Source of the DNA: Dyadobacter psychrophilus
GTDB lineage: Bacteria; Bacteroidota; Bacteroidia; Cytophagales; Spirosomataceae
Length of the DNA stretch: 64,000 nucleotides
Reading direction: 5' to 3'
NCBI RefSeq assembly: GCF_900167945.1
Contig: NZ_FUZA01000001.1
Location: 1,426,001 to 1,490,000, forward strand
In this document: in pieces, positions 17,308-26,622 of the stretch
Position numbering within the stretch: the first letter of the stretch is position 1
Layout of the letters: each line of letters opens with the position of its first letter
The notes under the pieces: generated by a model
Told to the model about the DNA's origin: nothing
The model's input: only the letters and a program-made list of their open reading frames with translations
The model's database searches: none
Program-made: the position numbers and the translations under genes

Positions 17308-18727
17308 TTTGCGAATCTTTCATGATAATAACTTTCCTACCGAAATATCCAGCCATGCATTTGTTCCACCAATGATCGGGATTGTCCTTAATGTCGTCAT
17401 CCACAAAAATCGATAACGGTTTGGAATGGATGGGTGGCAAATAAACGGTGCTTTCTTTCGAGTCGCGCAACATTCCATAGCGCTCATACATTTCCTTATC
17501 AAATGCCGCTGCTTTGCCGTGAATCAGGTCCGAATACATTAAGCGGACATTGGCGCTGCGGAAAAATGAAAGACTGATGGACAGGATCAAAACTGCATAG
17601 AGTATCCCGTAGCGCACAACTGAAAACTGAAATTGATTAGTCTTGCTCTTTCTGAAATAATGAAAAATTACACCGATCACATAAAACCAGCCGATCAGGA
17701 AAAAGAAATAAACACAGTTGATCACGCGGGGCGTAGGCTCAATTCCCACTCCATAGTAAGAAGGGAAAAGTTGCGCGGAAAGCACACCAATAAATAACAG
17801 AACTGCATACCAAACCGGAATGGAGAAATAGTTTCTTGCTCCGGCAGACAATCGGGAAAGCACAACCAGCCAGGCTAAAGAAAAGAAAATCAGCGGTGTG
17901 CGGAAAATCCAGTCAAAACTTAAAACAGCCAGTTTTTTGAATGAAGACATCACAGAAAACGGAATGTTTCCCCCCAAAGGATTCCCGCCGATACGCGCCT
18001 GATTGCCAGGAGAACTGAAATACAAATAGCAGGAAACCGCGCAAACGGCCAGCATAGCGATCATAAAACCGTCCACTTTCCTGTGAAACAGAATGCGGTA
18101 TACCCACCATGCGCCGATGAGTAAAACAATGATCAGCAAGTTCGTTTCGCTGCTTCCGACAATGGCAAAAACCATGAATCCAGCCAATGTGCTTAATAAA
18201 ATCTTCGCCGTTTGCGTGTCCTGCCGATACCAGCGCAGCACAAGCACGATCCACAGCAATGTAAAAATGTTGGGAATGGTATAAGTTACAAAAGCCGCCA
18301 TCCAGTAAAATGCCTCAGACATGCTGGCGATTTTTAGCATATAAAGGAAGAAAACAACACCCGCAAACCCTAAATGCGCCATTCTCGATAATGTAGGCGT
18401 AAGATACCTGAACAGACTATATAATGCGAAAACGACGCCCGAGATCAGGATAACCGGTAATATTTTAAAACCAGTGACCGAATGGAATAGCAATGGATTG
18501 GAATGGTTGAGAAAAATCCCGAAATAACGTCCCGTCCAGCCGGAATAGTAATAATTCATGGCTTCAAGCCAGCCGAATTTGAACACCGTATCGATATAAC
18601 AATAATCGTCGGCCGGCGAAGGGTGATTAAAATAAGAGAGCGCGAACAACGGAGCCAGGACTGTGACCATCAGTAAAATGTTGATCCAATTGCCTACGAT
18701 CCGATATTTTCGATAAAATCTATTCAT
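17294..18727 (-). CDS. polytopic membrane protein, DUF6056-like, putative GT-C glycosyltransferase
   Basis: A 477-residue membrane protein with about eleven helices. The first outer loop reads NHPSPADDYCYID (D40, D41), then YYSGWTGRYFG near residue 62, a pattern I associate with the DUF6056 family and with GT-C folds. The C-terminal segment after residue 400 is soluble. It overlaps the GtrB-like gene upstream (18720-19670) by 8 bp and the next polytopic gene by 14 bp. Inferred role: transfer of a lipid-linked sugar onto a surface glycan outside the membrane. Acceptor and sugar are unknown. Confidence 0.8.
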   Translation of the reverse strand: MNRFYRKYRIVGNWINILLMVTVLAPLFALSYFNHPSPADDYCYIDTVFKFGWLEAMNYYYSGWTGRYFGIFLNHSNPLLFHSVTGFKILPVILISGVVFALYSLFRYLTPTLSRMAHLGFAGVVFFLYMLKIASMSEAFYWMAAFVTYTIPNIFTLLWIVLVLRWYRQDTQTAKILLSTLAGFMVFAIVGSSETNLLIIVLLIGAWWVYRILFHRKVDGFMIAMLAVCAVSCYLYFSSPGNQARIGGNPLGGNIPFSVMSSFKKLAVLSFDWIFRTPLIFFSLAWLVVLSRLSAGARNYFSIPVWYAVLLFIGVLSAQLFPSYYGVGIEPTPRVINCVYFFFLIGWFYVIGVIFHYFRKSKTNQFQFSVVRYGILYAVLILSISLSFFRSANVRLMYSDLIHGKAAAFDKEMYERYGMLRDSKESTVYLPPIHSKPLSIFVDDDIKDNPDHWWNKCMAGYFGRKVIIMKDSQSEQQ

Positions 18728-19670
18728 TTAAAGTTTTTTCAATAATGTAACGGGGACGGCCTTTTACTTCTTCGTAAATCTTGCCAATATATTCTCCGAT
18801 CAACCCCAGCGCCATCATGTTTGAACCACTAAAAAACGTGAGCGGCAACATGGTTGAAGTCCAGCCGGGAACGGTGTAACCGACCAGATAGGAGAAAAGA
18901 ATGTAAGCCACGATGATCATCGCGACCAAAAAATTGAATACGCCGAAATACAGCACCAGACGCATCGGGAATGTGGAAAACGAAGTAATGCCATTCCACG
19001 CGAAAAGCAGCATTTTGCTCAACGGATATTTGGTTTCTCCGGCTTCACGTTCCAGGCGGTTGTAAAAAACCTTATCGTTCCTGAAACCGACTAATGGCAC
19101 AATGCCGCGCAGAAACATATTAATTTCCTTGAAGTTGCCCAGCTCTTGCAAAACCCGACGGTCCATCAACCGAAAATCGGCGTGGTTGAAGACAACCGGG
19201 ACACCCATTTTTTGCATTAATACATAAAAACTCTCGGCAGTAACACGCTTAAACCAACTATCCGAACTCCTGTCACCCCGCACGCCGTAAACGACCATAG
19301 CGCCCTCGCGGTGCTTTTCGACCATGGCTGCAATGGCATTCATGTCGTCCTGTAAGTCGGCATCGATGGTGATGAAGCAGTCGAAATTATCAATGTTTTT
19401 TTCCAAACCAGCCATAATTGCGCTCTGGTGGCCAAAATTTCGGGATAAGCCTACGCCGATAATGTTGGAATCCTGCCGGCAAAGTTGCTCTATAATGTTC
19501 CAGGTTTTGTCGCGGCTTCCATCATTCACGAAACAAATGCGACTGTCTTCTGTGATAAGGCCCTGCTGTTTGAGCGAGTTGTAGTAAACGCTCAGTTTAG
19601 AATAGGTCAGATGCAATATCGCCTCTTCGTTGTAGCAGGGAATTACCAGAAGTAAACGCGCTGGATTCAT
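18720..19670 (-). CDS. family 2 glycosyltransferase, GtrB type
   Basis: A 316-residue membrane GT2, similar in plan to the one at 14589-15536 but clearly diverged. It has VNDGSRDKT (48-56), the DXD as D103-A-D105 in TIDADLQDD, RNFGHQ (78-82), and two C-terminal membrane helices separated by a short loop (about 233-257 and 269-293). It is the first gene of the operon. Coupled by an 8-bp overlap to the DUF6056-like gene, it likely provides that enzyme's undecaprenyl-phosphate sugar. Confidence 0.92.
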   Translation of the reverse strand: MNPARLLLVIPCYNEEAILHLTYSKLSVYYNSLKQQGLITEDSRICFVNDGSRDKTWNIIEQLCRQDSNIIGVGLSRNFGHQSAIMAGLEKNIDNFDCFITIDADLQDDMNAIAAMVEKHREGAMVVYGVRGDRSSDSWFKRVTAESFYVLMQKMGVPVVFNHADFRLMDRRVLQELGNFKEINMFLRGIVPLVGFRNDKVFYNRLEREAGETKYPLSKMLLFAWNGITSFSTFPMRLVLYFGVFNFLVAMIIVAYILFSYLVGYTVPGWTSTMLPLTFFSGSNMMALGLIGEYIGKIYEEVKGRPRYIIEKTLNE

Positions 19671-19761
19671 AGAACACCTTTTGGTTGAGTCGACAAAAAT
19701 AGCAGTAATAAGTTAATATGCTCTTTTTATCAGTGGAGTCTTGGGATTTAGGTTTGAATGT

Positions 19762-20676
19762 TTATTTCTCCGTTAATGTGCCTTTTTTACCTAAAACCGT
19801 ATTAATCAGTAGCGGGTAAAGCAGCACGGCAAGCAATATCAGTAATGTGCCCATGTAAAATTCGGTAGTCATCCGCTCTTTCTCGCCAAAAAAGAAAAAA
19901 GCCAAAGCAATTCCGTAAACCGGTTCGAGATTGATGGTCAGATTGATCAGATAGGCAGAAAACTGCTTCATCAGTTGCGTGGCCATGGTGCTGGCGTAAA
20001 CCGTACATACGAAGGCCAAGAACAATATCCAGATCCAATCTTTGGCAACCGGAATGTAAGGTTCGCCATTGGACCATCCCTGCCATTCGAATATGCCCAA
20101 AAAAAACAGCGAGAAAACCGTTGCGCCGATCATTTCGTAACAAGTAATGACATAAGCGTCAATGCGCTGTACAAACCTGCTGTTGGCCACGGTAAACATG
20201 GCAGCGAGTAATGCGGACGCGAGCGCCAGCATTAAGCCCAAAGCATGGTCGAACTCGAATTTGAATACAACATATAAACCCGCAAACGCTAAAATGCCTA
20301 ATCCAACTTCGAGCGGACGGACGCTTCTTTTGTTCACCAATGGTTCTATTAAGCTAGTCCACAATGATGTGGTGGCCATTCCTGCCAGACAAACCGACGC
20401 CGTGGAAACGCGTGCCGATGCAAAGAACAACATCCAGTGCGCCGATAGAATGAAGCCGACGGCCAGCATCCGGATGATGTCCCTACTATCTGCTTTGAAT
20501 TGCTTTTTCTTAAAAAATATAATGGCGCCTAACCCGATTGCCGCAAACAATGTCCTGTAAAAAACCAGCGCAACCGGCGAAATAGTAACCATAAGGCCAA
20601 CTATGGCGGTAAAACCCCAGATCAAAACCAGAAAATGAAGATGCAGATAGGAACGCAGCGCCGTAGGTGAGAACAT
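19762..20676 (-). CDS. EamA/DMT-superfamily transporter
   Basis: A 304-residue inner-membrane protein with ten predicted helices in two EamA repeats (about 8-140 and 152-292). DMT members export or import small metabolites; substrate cannot be told from sequence. It begins 2 bp after the stop of the LptF/G-type gene on the same strand, so they are likely cotranscribed. It is separated by 91 bp from the glycan operon downstream and may not belong to it. Confidence 0.9.
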   Translation of the reverse strand: MFSPTALRSYLHLHFLVLIWGFTAIVGLMVTISPVALVFYRTLFAAIGLGAIIFFKKKQFKADSRDIIRMLAVGFILSAHWMLFFASARVSTASVCLAGMATTSLWTSLIEPLVNKRSVRPLEVGLGILAFAGLYVVFKFEFDHALGLMLALASALLAAMFTVANSRFVQRIDAYVITCYEMIGATVFSLFFLGIFEWQGWSNGEPYIPVAKDWIWILFLAFVCTVYASTMATQLMKQFSAYLINLTINLEPVYGIALAFFFFGEKERMTTEFYMGTLLILLAVLLYPLLINTVLGKKGTLTEK

Positions 20677-20678
20677 GG

Positions 20679-21761
20679 TTATCGGGGCAATGTTTTATAC
20701 AAAATCAGCCCTATGCACGAAAAAACAATGTTTGGCAGCCAAACTGCAAACAATGTATTGATCGTGCCTGCCTCGGCCACGCCTTTCGATAAAAGGAAAA
20801 ATAAGATGTAAATAAATGCCAGCATAAAACCGAGCGCAATTTGCCAGCCGACGCCACGGCGGCTCTTTCTGGCGGATACAATGACGCCAATCGCAGTCAG
20901 GATCAGGATGGCAAAAGGTTGGGTAAACCGAATGTATTTTTCAATCAGATAAACTTCCAGACCGTCAGCGCCCCGACTTTTCAAAAGATCAATGTAAGCA
21001 TTCAGCTCGGGTAAGGTGAATGTTTCAAAAAGGTTATAATCACTTTCAAAATCCTTGGGCGATAAATTGATCGTCGTGTCTATTTCTGCACCGGCGCGAA
21101 GCTTTTCCCCCAGACTATCCAATGTGCGAACCTGGTAATTCTGCAAAGTCCATTTGCCCTTTTTGGGCTGCCAGACAATTTTATCCGCATAGAATTTCTG
21201 CAAAAGCACATTGCCCTTGATCGTTTCCATCGTGAATTTATTGCCCGTTTTGGTCATTGTATTATAGCTTTCCAGATATGCATACACATCCGGGGCAATG
21301 GTAATATGCACATTATGCCCGCTAAAATAGAATTCCTGCTTTACATAAGTCTTTTCGAAACTGTTGCGGACTTTATTCGCTTTCGGCAAGATCCATCCCA
21401 CCTGAATGAATGTAAGGAAACCCAAAACAGTCGCTCCGATCATGTATGGCAAAAGCATACGCCCGAAGCTGATCCCGCTGCTGAGCATGGCGATGATTTC
21501 TGTACGCGCCGCGATCCGGGAAGTGAAGAAAACGGTGGCAATAAACACCATCAGCGGACTGATGTAATTGATCCAGTAGGGAATGAGGTTGAAATAATAA
21601 TCAATGATGATCTCATTGAGCGGCGCTTTTTTGTCCAGAAAATCATCCACCTTTTCCGTGTAATCGATCATGCAAATGATGAGCACGATTACGAATGCAA
21701 CGAAAACATAGGTTATCAGGAAATTTTTGATCAGATAACGATCCAGTATTTTCAATCTCAT
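20679..21761 (-). CDS. LptF/LptG-family permease (YjgP/YjgQ)
   Basis: A 360-residue permease subunit of the lipopolysaccharide ABC exporter LptBFGC. The N-terminal pair of helices (ILDRYLIKNFLITYVFVAFVIVLIICMIDYTEKVDDF begins the protein), a large periplasmic beta-jellyroll domain (about 130-265) and three or four C-terminal helices match the YjgP/YjgQ family. It pulls LPS from the inner membrane toward the periplasmic bridge. Bacteroidota often carry dispersed single lptF/lptG genes, so I do not assign F or G. It lies 13 bp after mntR. Confidence 0.92.
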   Translation of the reverse strand: MRLKILDRYLIKNFLITYVFVAFVIVLIICMIDYTEKVDDFLDKKAPLNEIIIDYYFNLIPYWINYISPLMVFIATVFFTSRIAARTEIIAMLSSGISFGRMLLPYMIGATVLGFLTFIQVGWILPKANKVRNSFEKTYVKQEFYFSGHNVHITIAPDVYAYLESYNTMTKTGNKFTMETIKGNVLLQKFYADKIVWQPKKGKWTLQNYQVRTLDSLGEKLRAGAEIDTTINLSPKDFESDYNLFETFTLPELNAYIDLLKSRGADGLEVYLIEKYIRFTQPFAILILTAIGVIVSARKSRRGVGWQIALGFMLAFIYILFFLLSKGVAEAGTINTLFAVWLPNIVFSCIGLILYKTLPR

Positions 21762-21774
21762 GGCTGGGAAAGTC

Positions 21775-22437
21775 TCATCGGCGCTGAACCAGTAAATTTT
21801 TGGACACCTCGAGACTGATAAACAACGTCTGACCGCCGTTTATTTGTACAGAAGCCGATTTATCATATTCATTAATCTCCTTCACTTCTATCACTGCACC
21901 CAAAGTAATGCCCGACCGGTCCAGATGTTGTAAAAAGGACGGCGCGTGGTCCAGAACACCCATCATCAACACTTTCTCACCCACCTGAATGTCTGTCAGA
22001 ATGGTGTAATCCGGTTCCGTAAGATTGCCTTTCGCATCCGGGATCGGATCTCCGTGCGGGTCAAACCGGGGGTGACCGAGGAATGTGTCCAGCTTTTCGA
22101 CCAGGATCTCAGATGGGATGTGTTCCAATTCTTCCGCAATGTCGTGCACCTCGTCCCAGCCAAAGCCCAGTTTTTCAACCAAAAATACTTCCCAAAGCCG
22201 ATGCTTGCGAATCACCTTGATCGCCACCTTTTCACCGCTGTCGGTAAGTCTTACGCCCTGATATTTTTTGTAATGAATTAATCCCTTCTCTGCGAGTTTT
22301 CGTAACATATCAGTCACGGAAGCAGCGCGGGTGGATGTGCTTTCCGCCAGCGCATTCGTACTTACTTCAACGCCCTCGCGGCCGGAAAGTGAGTGAATGA
22401 TCTTTAAATAGTTTTCTTCTGTGAAGGAGTTTTGCAT
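21775..22437 (-). CDS. mntR: DtxR-family metalloregulator, MntR type
   Basis: A 220-residue metal-dependent repressor, divergent from the Nramp gene mntH. It has a winged helix-turn-helix (about 1-65, TRAASVTDMLRKLAEKGLI), a dimerisation and metal domain (HRLWEVFLVEKLG, then DEVHDIAEELEHIPSE at 95-110) and a FeoA/SH3-like C-terminal domain (about 150-220). At the place where iron-sensing DtxR has Cys102 this protein has a glutamate (E102), as in Mn-sensing MntR. I chose the ATG at 22437 (MQNSFTEEN); a GTG four codons upstream is the alternative. It likely represses mntH through palindromes in the shared region. Confidence 0.92.
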   Translation of the reverse strand: MQNSFTEENYLKIIHSLSGREGVEVSTNALAESTSTRAASVTDMLRKLAEKGLIHYKKYQGVRLTDSGEKVAIKVIRKHRLWEVFLVEKLGFGWDEVHDIAEELEHIPSEILVEKLDTFLGHPRFDPHGDPIPDAKGNLTEPDYTILTDIQVGEKVLMMGVLDHAPSFLQHLDRSGITLGAVIEVKEINEYDKSASVQINGGQTLFISLEVSKNLLVQRR

Positions 22438-22506
22438 CGAAGTCGGCACCAGGGCATTAATCTTTATATGAACAAAAGTACGACTTACTAATCGGAAAAT
22501 AAAAAA

Positions 22507-22566
22507 TTTAGACTAACCTAAAAATATATTTGTAAAATCTTTTATCTTTGTTTTTAGTAAACTAAA
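22507..22566 (+). promoter_or_regulatory. mntH promoter with two TTTAG/CTAAA operator palindromes
   Basis: TTTAGACTAACCTAAA at 22507-22522 and TTTAGTAAACTAAA at 22553-22566 flank a perfect TAnnTTTG -7 element, TATCTTTG at 22543-22550. The first palindrome overlaps the expected -33 region and the second the start point, the layout of a repressor-controlled promoter. They resemble DtxR-family boxes. The neighbouring MntR is the obvious candidate regulator. Confidence 0.65.
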
Positions 22567-22591
22567 TTGTTTATTACAACTGCTTTAAAAA

Positions 22592-23941
22592 ATGATTGAT
22601 AGTTTGAAAATTCAGGAACCCTCGCATAACACCACTCCCGGAGAAGGCGGAAGGCTCGCTTCATTATCGGAAGTGCACTCCTCAATAGCCGTTCCGGAAG
22701 GTGCAGGATTCTGGAAGAAACTGATGGCATTTACGGGACCAGGATTGATGGTCGCCGTGGGTTATATAGACCCGGGCAACTGGGCTACGGACATTGAAGG
22801 CGGCTCACGATTCGGTTATACATTACTTTCCGTAATCCTGATTTCCAATCTTTTTGCGATGCTCTTGCAGCATCTTTCGCTTAAATTAGGCATTGCATCC
22901 GGCCGCGATCTGGCACAAGCCTGCCGCGATTATTACTCCCGACCTGTTTCTTTCGTTCTCTGGGTCCTTTCGGAAATCGCCATAGCAGCAACGGATCTGG
23001 CAGAAGTGATTGGCTCAGCCATTGCGTTAAATCTCCTTTTTGGCCTTCCATTGCCACTGGGCGTGCTTTTTACGGCTTTTGATGTCCTAATTGTCCTCTA
23101 TTTTCAGCAAAAAGGTTTTCGCATTATTGAAAGCATTGTTGCCGGCTTGATGGGCATTATTTTGCTCAGCTTTATTTACGAAATGATCGTTTCACAGCCT
23201 TCGATGGCCGGAATTGTGGATGGTTTGATCCCAAAAACACAAATCGTAACGGATGCGGGAATGCTATACATTGCTATCGGCATTTTGGGCGCGACGGTGA
23301 TGCCGCATAACCTTTACCTGCATTCCAGCATTGTGCAAACACGGGCATTTAACCGGGACGAGGAAGGCAAAAAATCAGCCATACGCTTCGCTACGATAGA
23401 TTCCACGGTTTCGCTCGCGCTTGCTTTTTTCATCAACGCATCCATTTTGATCCTTGCCGCAACGGCTTTTCATGCGAACGGACACTTTGAAATTGCGGAC
23501 ATTACCGACGCATATCACCTCCTTGACCCTGTTTTAGGCGTAAGTCTGGCGGGAATTTTCTTCGCGCTTGCCCTTCTTGCTTCCGGGCAGAGTTCCACAT
23601 TAACAGGCACATTGGCGGGGCAGATCGTAATGGAAGGTTTTTTAAATATTCGTCTGAAACCGTGGCTGCGCCGCCTTATAACACGAGGCATCGCCATCAT
23701 TCCTGCATTGATTGTTTCCTATTTGTATGGAGAGAAAGGAACGGCTGATCTGCTGGTTTTCAGTCAGGTGATTTTGTCTTTGCAGTTAAGCTTTGCCGTG
23801 GTGCCGCTGGTGTTCTTTACATCCAACAGCAAGATCATGGGACGCTTTGCAAACTCGAAAATTTTGACCGTTCTGGCCTGGGTTATCACCTCGGTTATCA
23901 TCAGTTTGAACCTCTTTTTGCTGTGGAAAACCTTTTCCTAA
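22592..23941 (+). CDS. mntH: Nramp-family divalent metal transporter MntH
   Basis: A 449-residue proton-coupled Mn2+/Fe2+ importer of the inner membrane, eleven helices. The metal site is seen in helix 1 (D60-P-G-N in GYIDPGNWATDIEGG) and in helix 6 (M237-P-H-N in GATVMPHNLYLHSS). The ASGQSSTLTGTLAGQIVMEGF signature is near 340-360. It is divergent from mntR and carries two candidate operators in its promoter. Physiological preference for Mn is inferred from the MntR neighbour. Confidence 0.96.
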   Translation: MIDSLKIQEPSHNTTPGEGGRLASLSEVHSSIAVPEGAGFWKKLMAFTGPGLMVAVGYIDPGNWATDIEGGSRFGYTLLSVILISNLFAMLLQHLSLKLGIASGRDLAQACRDYYSRPVSFVLWVLSEIAIAATDLAEVIGSAIALNLLFGLPLPLGVLFTAFDVLIVLYFQQKGFRIIESIVAGLMGIILLSFIYEMIVSQPSMAGIVDGLIPKTQIVTDAGMLYIAIGILGATVMPHNLYLHSSIVQTRAFNRDEEGKKSAIRFATIDSTVSLALAFFINASILILAATAFHANGHFEIADITDAYHLLDPVLGVSLAGIFFALALLASGQSSTLTGTLAGQIVMEGFLNIRLKPWLRRLITRGIAIIPALIVSYLYGEKGTADLLVFSQVILSLQLSFAVVPLVFFTSNSKIMGRFANSKILTVLAWVITSVIISLNLFLLWKTFS

Positions 23942-23978
23942 GGTGTAAAATTTAACTTAGTTTAACAAAGTCGCCTCA

Positions 23979-23999
23979 GCCCGACACCATTGTCCGGGC
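23979..23999. other. hairpin between mntH and kup
   Basis: GCCCG at 23979-23983 pairs with CGGGC at 23995-23999 and ACA with TGT inside, with one bulged C and a CCAT loop. No T run follows. It may be a weak terminator for mntH or part of the kup leader (182-bp gap). No known riboswitch pattern was recognised here. Confidence 0.35.
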
Positions 24000-24123
24000 C
24001 TCAAAACGCAATAACCAGCGCATACGTTCCGCAAGAAGTGTCCGATTGAAAATTAATTTCATTGCGGGAAGTATCATTTTGCATGCGGTTTCCTAACTTT
24101 CGCCGTTTTTCGACCTAAAGTGA

Positions 24124-26070
24124 ATGGAATCAAAGCATAAATTAGATAAGGTTACGGCAGCGGGTGTCCTGGTTGCGTTCGGGATTATTTATGGAGATAT
24201 AGGCACTTCTCCGCTGTACGTAATGCAGGCGATCATTCTCGATGAGATCATCACGGAAGAGATCATTTACGGCGCTATCTCCTGCATTTTCTGGACGCTT
24301 ACTTTACAGACAACCGTCAAATATGTAATCCTGATCCTCCGAGCGGATAATAAAGGGGAAGGCGGGATTTTTGCACTTTATGCACTCGTCCGAAAACATG
24401 CCAAATGGCTCACTGTCCCGGCAGTCATAGGCGGTAGTACGTTGCTCGCCGATGGGATTATCACCCCTCCTATTTCCGTTTCCTCCGCCGTTGAAGGTTT
24501 ACAACTCATTTATCCCAACATTCAGACTGTCCCCATCGTCATCGGCATTCTGACACTGATATTCGTCATTCAAGCATTTGGAACCAAGGTTGTCGGGCGC
24601 GCATTTGGGCCGATAATGATCACCTGGTTTGTGATGCTGGGTGTTTTGGGGCTTTACCAGATCTTGGAACATCCCGAAATATTGAAAGCCCTTAACCCGG
24701 TTTATGGGTACGACCTGATCACCAAACATCCCGGCGGTTTCTGGATCCTGGGTGCTGTTTTCCTTTGTACAACGGGAGCCGAAGCCTTGTATTCTGACCT
24801 TGGGCATTGTGGTCGTGAGAACATTCGGGTGAGTTGGATTTTTGTGAAAATATGCTTGTTACTCAACTATTTCGGCCAGGGCGCGTGGCTCATTTCTGAA
24901 ATGGGTAACCTCCTGGAAGCGCGCAAACCATTTTATGAAATCATGCCGGAATGGTGGCTGCTCCCGGGTGTTGTAGTCGCAACATTAGCTGCAATTATTG
25001 CTAGCCAGGCCGTTATAACCGGCTCATTTACATTGATTTCCGAAGCAATCCGCTTGAATTTCTGGCCAAAGGTGCGGTTAATTTATCCAAGTGATCAAAA
25101 AGGGCAGTTATACGTGCCTAGTATCAACTGGCTGTTGTGGTTGGGCTGCTGCGGGGTGGTTTTGTATTTTGGCAAATCATCCAATATGGAGGCGGCCTAC
25201 GGTCTGGCTATCACGCTGACCATGATCATGACCACCATACTGTTCTCCTATTATTTGTATATCAAACGGGTTAATCTGTGGGTTGTGATCGTTTTTATGC
25301 TCTTTTACTTATGCATTGAAGGCATGTTCCTGGGCGCTAACCTCCTCAAATTCACGCATGGAGGGTGGTTCACAATTCTGGTCGGAACAATCGTTGCCGG
25401 ATTGATGACCGTCTGGCTCAAGGCATTCTACATTAAGCTGCGTTTGACCGAGTATACCAAGCTGGAAAAATACTTACCCGCACTGCACGAGCTCAGCCGC
25501 GACATTAGTATTCCAAAATACACCACGCACCTCGTGTTCATGACCAATGCTTCGCGGGCAACGGAAATTGAAACGAAAGTCATCTATTCTATATTCCAGA
25601 AAAGACCCAAACGCGCTGACGTTTACTGGTTTATCCACGTTGATATTACGGATGATCCATACACAATGGAGTACAAAGTGCTGTCCGACGATGATAACAA
25701 CGATAATGTAATCAAGATCAATTTCCGGCTTGGATTCCGCGTGGATCAGCGGATCAACATGTTCTTCCGGAAAGTGGTGGAAGATATGGTAATGAACAAA
25801 GAAGTGGACATTACCAGCCGCTACGAGTCGCTTAGCAGACAGAACATTACAGGTGATTTCCGTTTCGTCGTGCTGGAACGCTTCCTGTCCTTTGAAAACG
25901 ATCTTCCTCTGTTCGAGCAGCTCGTTATGAAGACTTATTTCTTTGTGAAAGACTTTACGACGGCTGAGGATAAATGGTTCGGCCTGGATAGCAGTTCTGT
26001 TAAAATCGAGAAAGTGCCGTTGATTATCAGGCCGGTGGAAAATGTGAAGCTGCGGCGGGTTTTTAATTAA
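24124..26070 (+). CDS. kup: KUP-family potassium uptake transporter
   Basis: A 648-residue K+ importer with twelve membrane helices in the first 430 residues and a cytoplasmic C-terminal domain. The start GVLVAFGIIYGDIGTSPLYVMQAI and the stretch RADNKGEGGIFALYAL are family signatures, as is LLADGIITPPISVSSAVEGL. It takes up K+ (or Cs+, Rb+) by proton symport. Length is as usual. It is convergent with the phosphoribosyltransferase gene, only 6 bp apart. Confidence 0.96.
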   Translation: MESKHKLDKVTAAGVLVAFGIIYGDIGTSPLYVMQAIILDEIITEEIIYGAISCIFWTLTLQTTVKYVILILRADNKGEGGIFALYALVRKHAKWLTVPAVIGGSTLLADGIITPPISVSSAVEGLQLIYPNIQTVPIVIGILTLIFVIQAFGTKVVGRAFGPIMITWFVMLGVLGLYQILEHPEILKALNPVYGYDLITKHPGGFWILGAVFLCTTGAEALYSDLGHCGRENIRVSWIFVKICLLLNYFGQGAWLISEMGNLLEARKPFYEIMPEWWLLPGVVVATLAAIIASQAVITGSFTLISEAIRLNFWPKVRLIYPSDQKGQLYVPSINWLLWLGCCGVVLYFGKSSNMEAAYGLAITLTMIMTTILFSYYLYIKRVNLWVVIVFMLFYLCIEGMFLGANLLKFTHGGWFTILVGTIVAGLMTVWLKAFYIKLRLTEYTKLEKYLPALHELSRDISIPKYTTHLVFMTNASRATEIETKVIYSIFQKRPKRADVYWFIHVDITDDPYTMEYKVLSDDDNNDNVIKINFRLGFRVDQRINMFFRKVVEDMVMNKEVDITSRYESLSRQNITGDFRFVVLERFLSFENDLPLFEQLVMKTYFFVKDFTTAEDKWFGLDSSSVKIEKVPLIIRPVENVKLRRVFN

Positions 26071-26076
26071 AATAAT

Positions 26077-26592
26077 CTATTTCAAATAAACACCTTCCTC
26101 TTCGGGGCGGCTCAAAACCACCTCTACATGCTCGGTAAGGGTTGTGCTTAGCGCATAACCCACATAATCCGCGTGAATGGGAAATTTGTGATGGCTACGA
26201 TCGACGACCACTGCAACCTGCACCTTTTTCATACTCACTTTCAGGAACGGTTCCAAAGCAAAAGCCAGTGTACGGCCCGTGTTCAGCACGTCGTCGGCAA
26301 TAATAATGACCTGGTTTTCGACCTGAACTTCCTTATCGAAGATGATCGGGCTTTGAAAATGAATGTGTTTATCAAAACGCAGCTCGATCAGCTCCACATG
26401 CAAAGGTGAAATGTCTGCCAGCTCGGCCACAAGTCTTTTTGCAAAGGCATAACCTTCGCCTGCTATGCCCGCGATGATAATGCTCGTTTCCTCAAAATTG
26501 TGCTCATATATTTCAAACGCAATCCTGCGGATCTTCTGACTTGTTTGAAGAGGACTTAAAATCTGGCGTTTTGAAATTGTACTATCCGTCAT
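26077..26592 (-). CDS. PyrR-like phosphoribosyltransferase
   Basis: A 171-residue type I phosphoribosyltransferase fold protein. The PRPP-binding loop reads IIIADDVLNTGRTL (96-109), and GIAGEGYAF (42-50) fits the pyrophosphate loop. Overall layout, including LRFDKH and VDRSHHKFPIHADYVG, resembles PyrR, which acts as a uracil phosphoribosyltransferase and, in Firmicutes, as an attenuation regulator. No pyrimidine genes are near, so regulation of pyr genes is not supported here. It lies 30 bp after the amidotransferase gene. Confidence 0.85.
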   Translation of the reverse strand: MTDSTISKRQILSPLQTSQKIRRIAFEIYEHNFEETSIIIAGIAGEGYAFAKRLVAELADISPLHVELIELRFDKHIHFQSPIIFDKEVQVENQVIIIADDVLNTGRTLAFALEPFLKVSMKKVQVAVVVDRSHHKFPIHADYVGYALSTTLTEHVEVVLSRPEEEGVYLK

Positions 26593-26622
26593 TGGGTGTG
26601 CTTAATGCTTGTTGGGATAAAA

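Noticed and set aside
23942-24123. Riboswitch in the kup leader
   Set aside because: Only one small bulged hairpin is visible and no conserved c-di-AMP or other riboswitch core was recognised.
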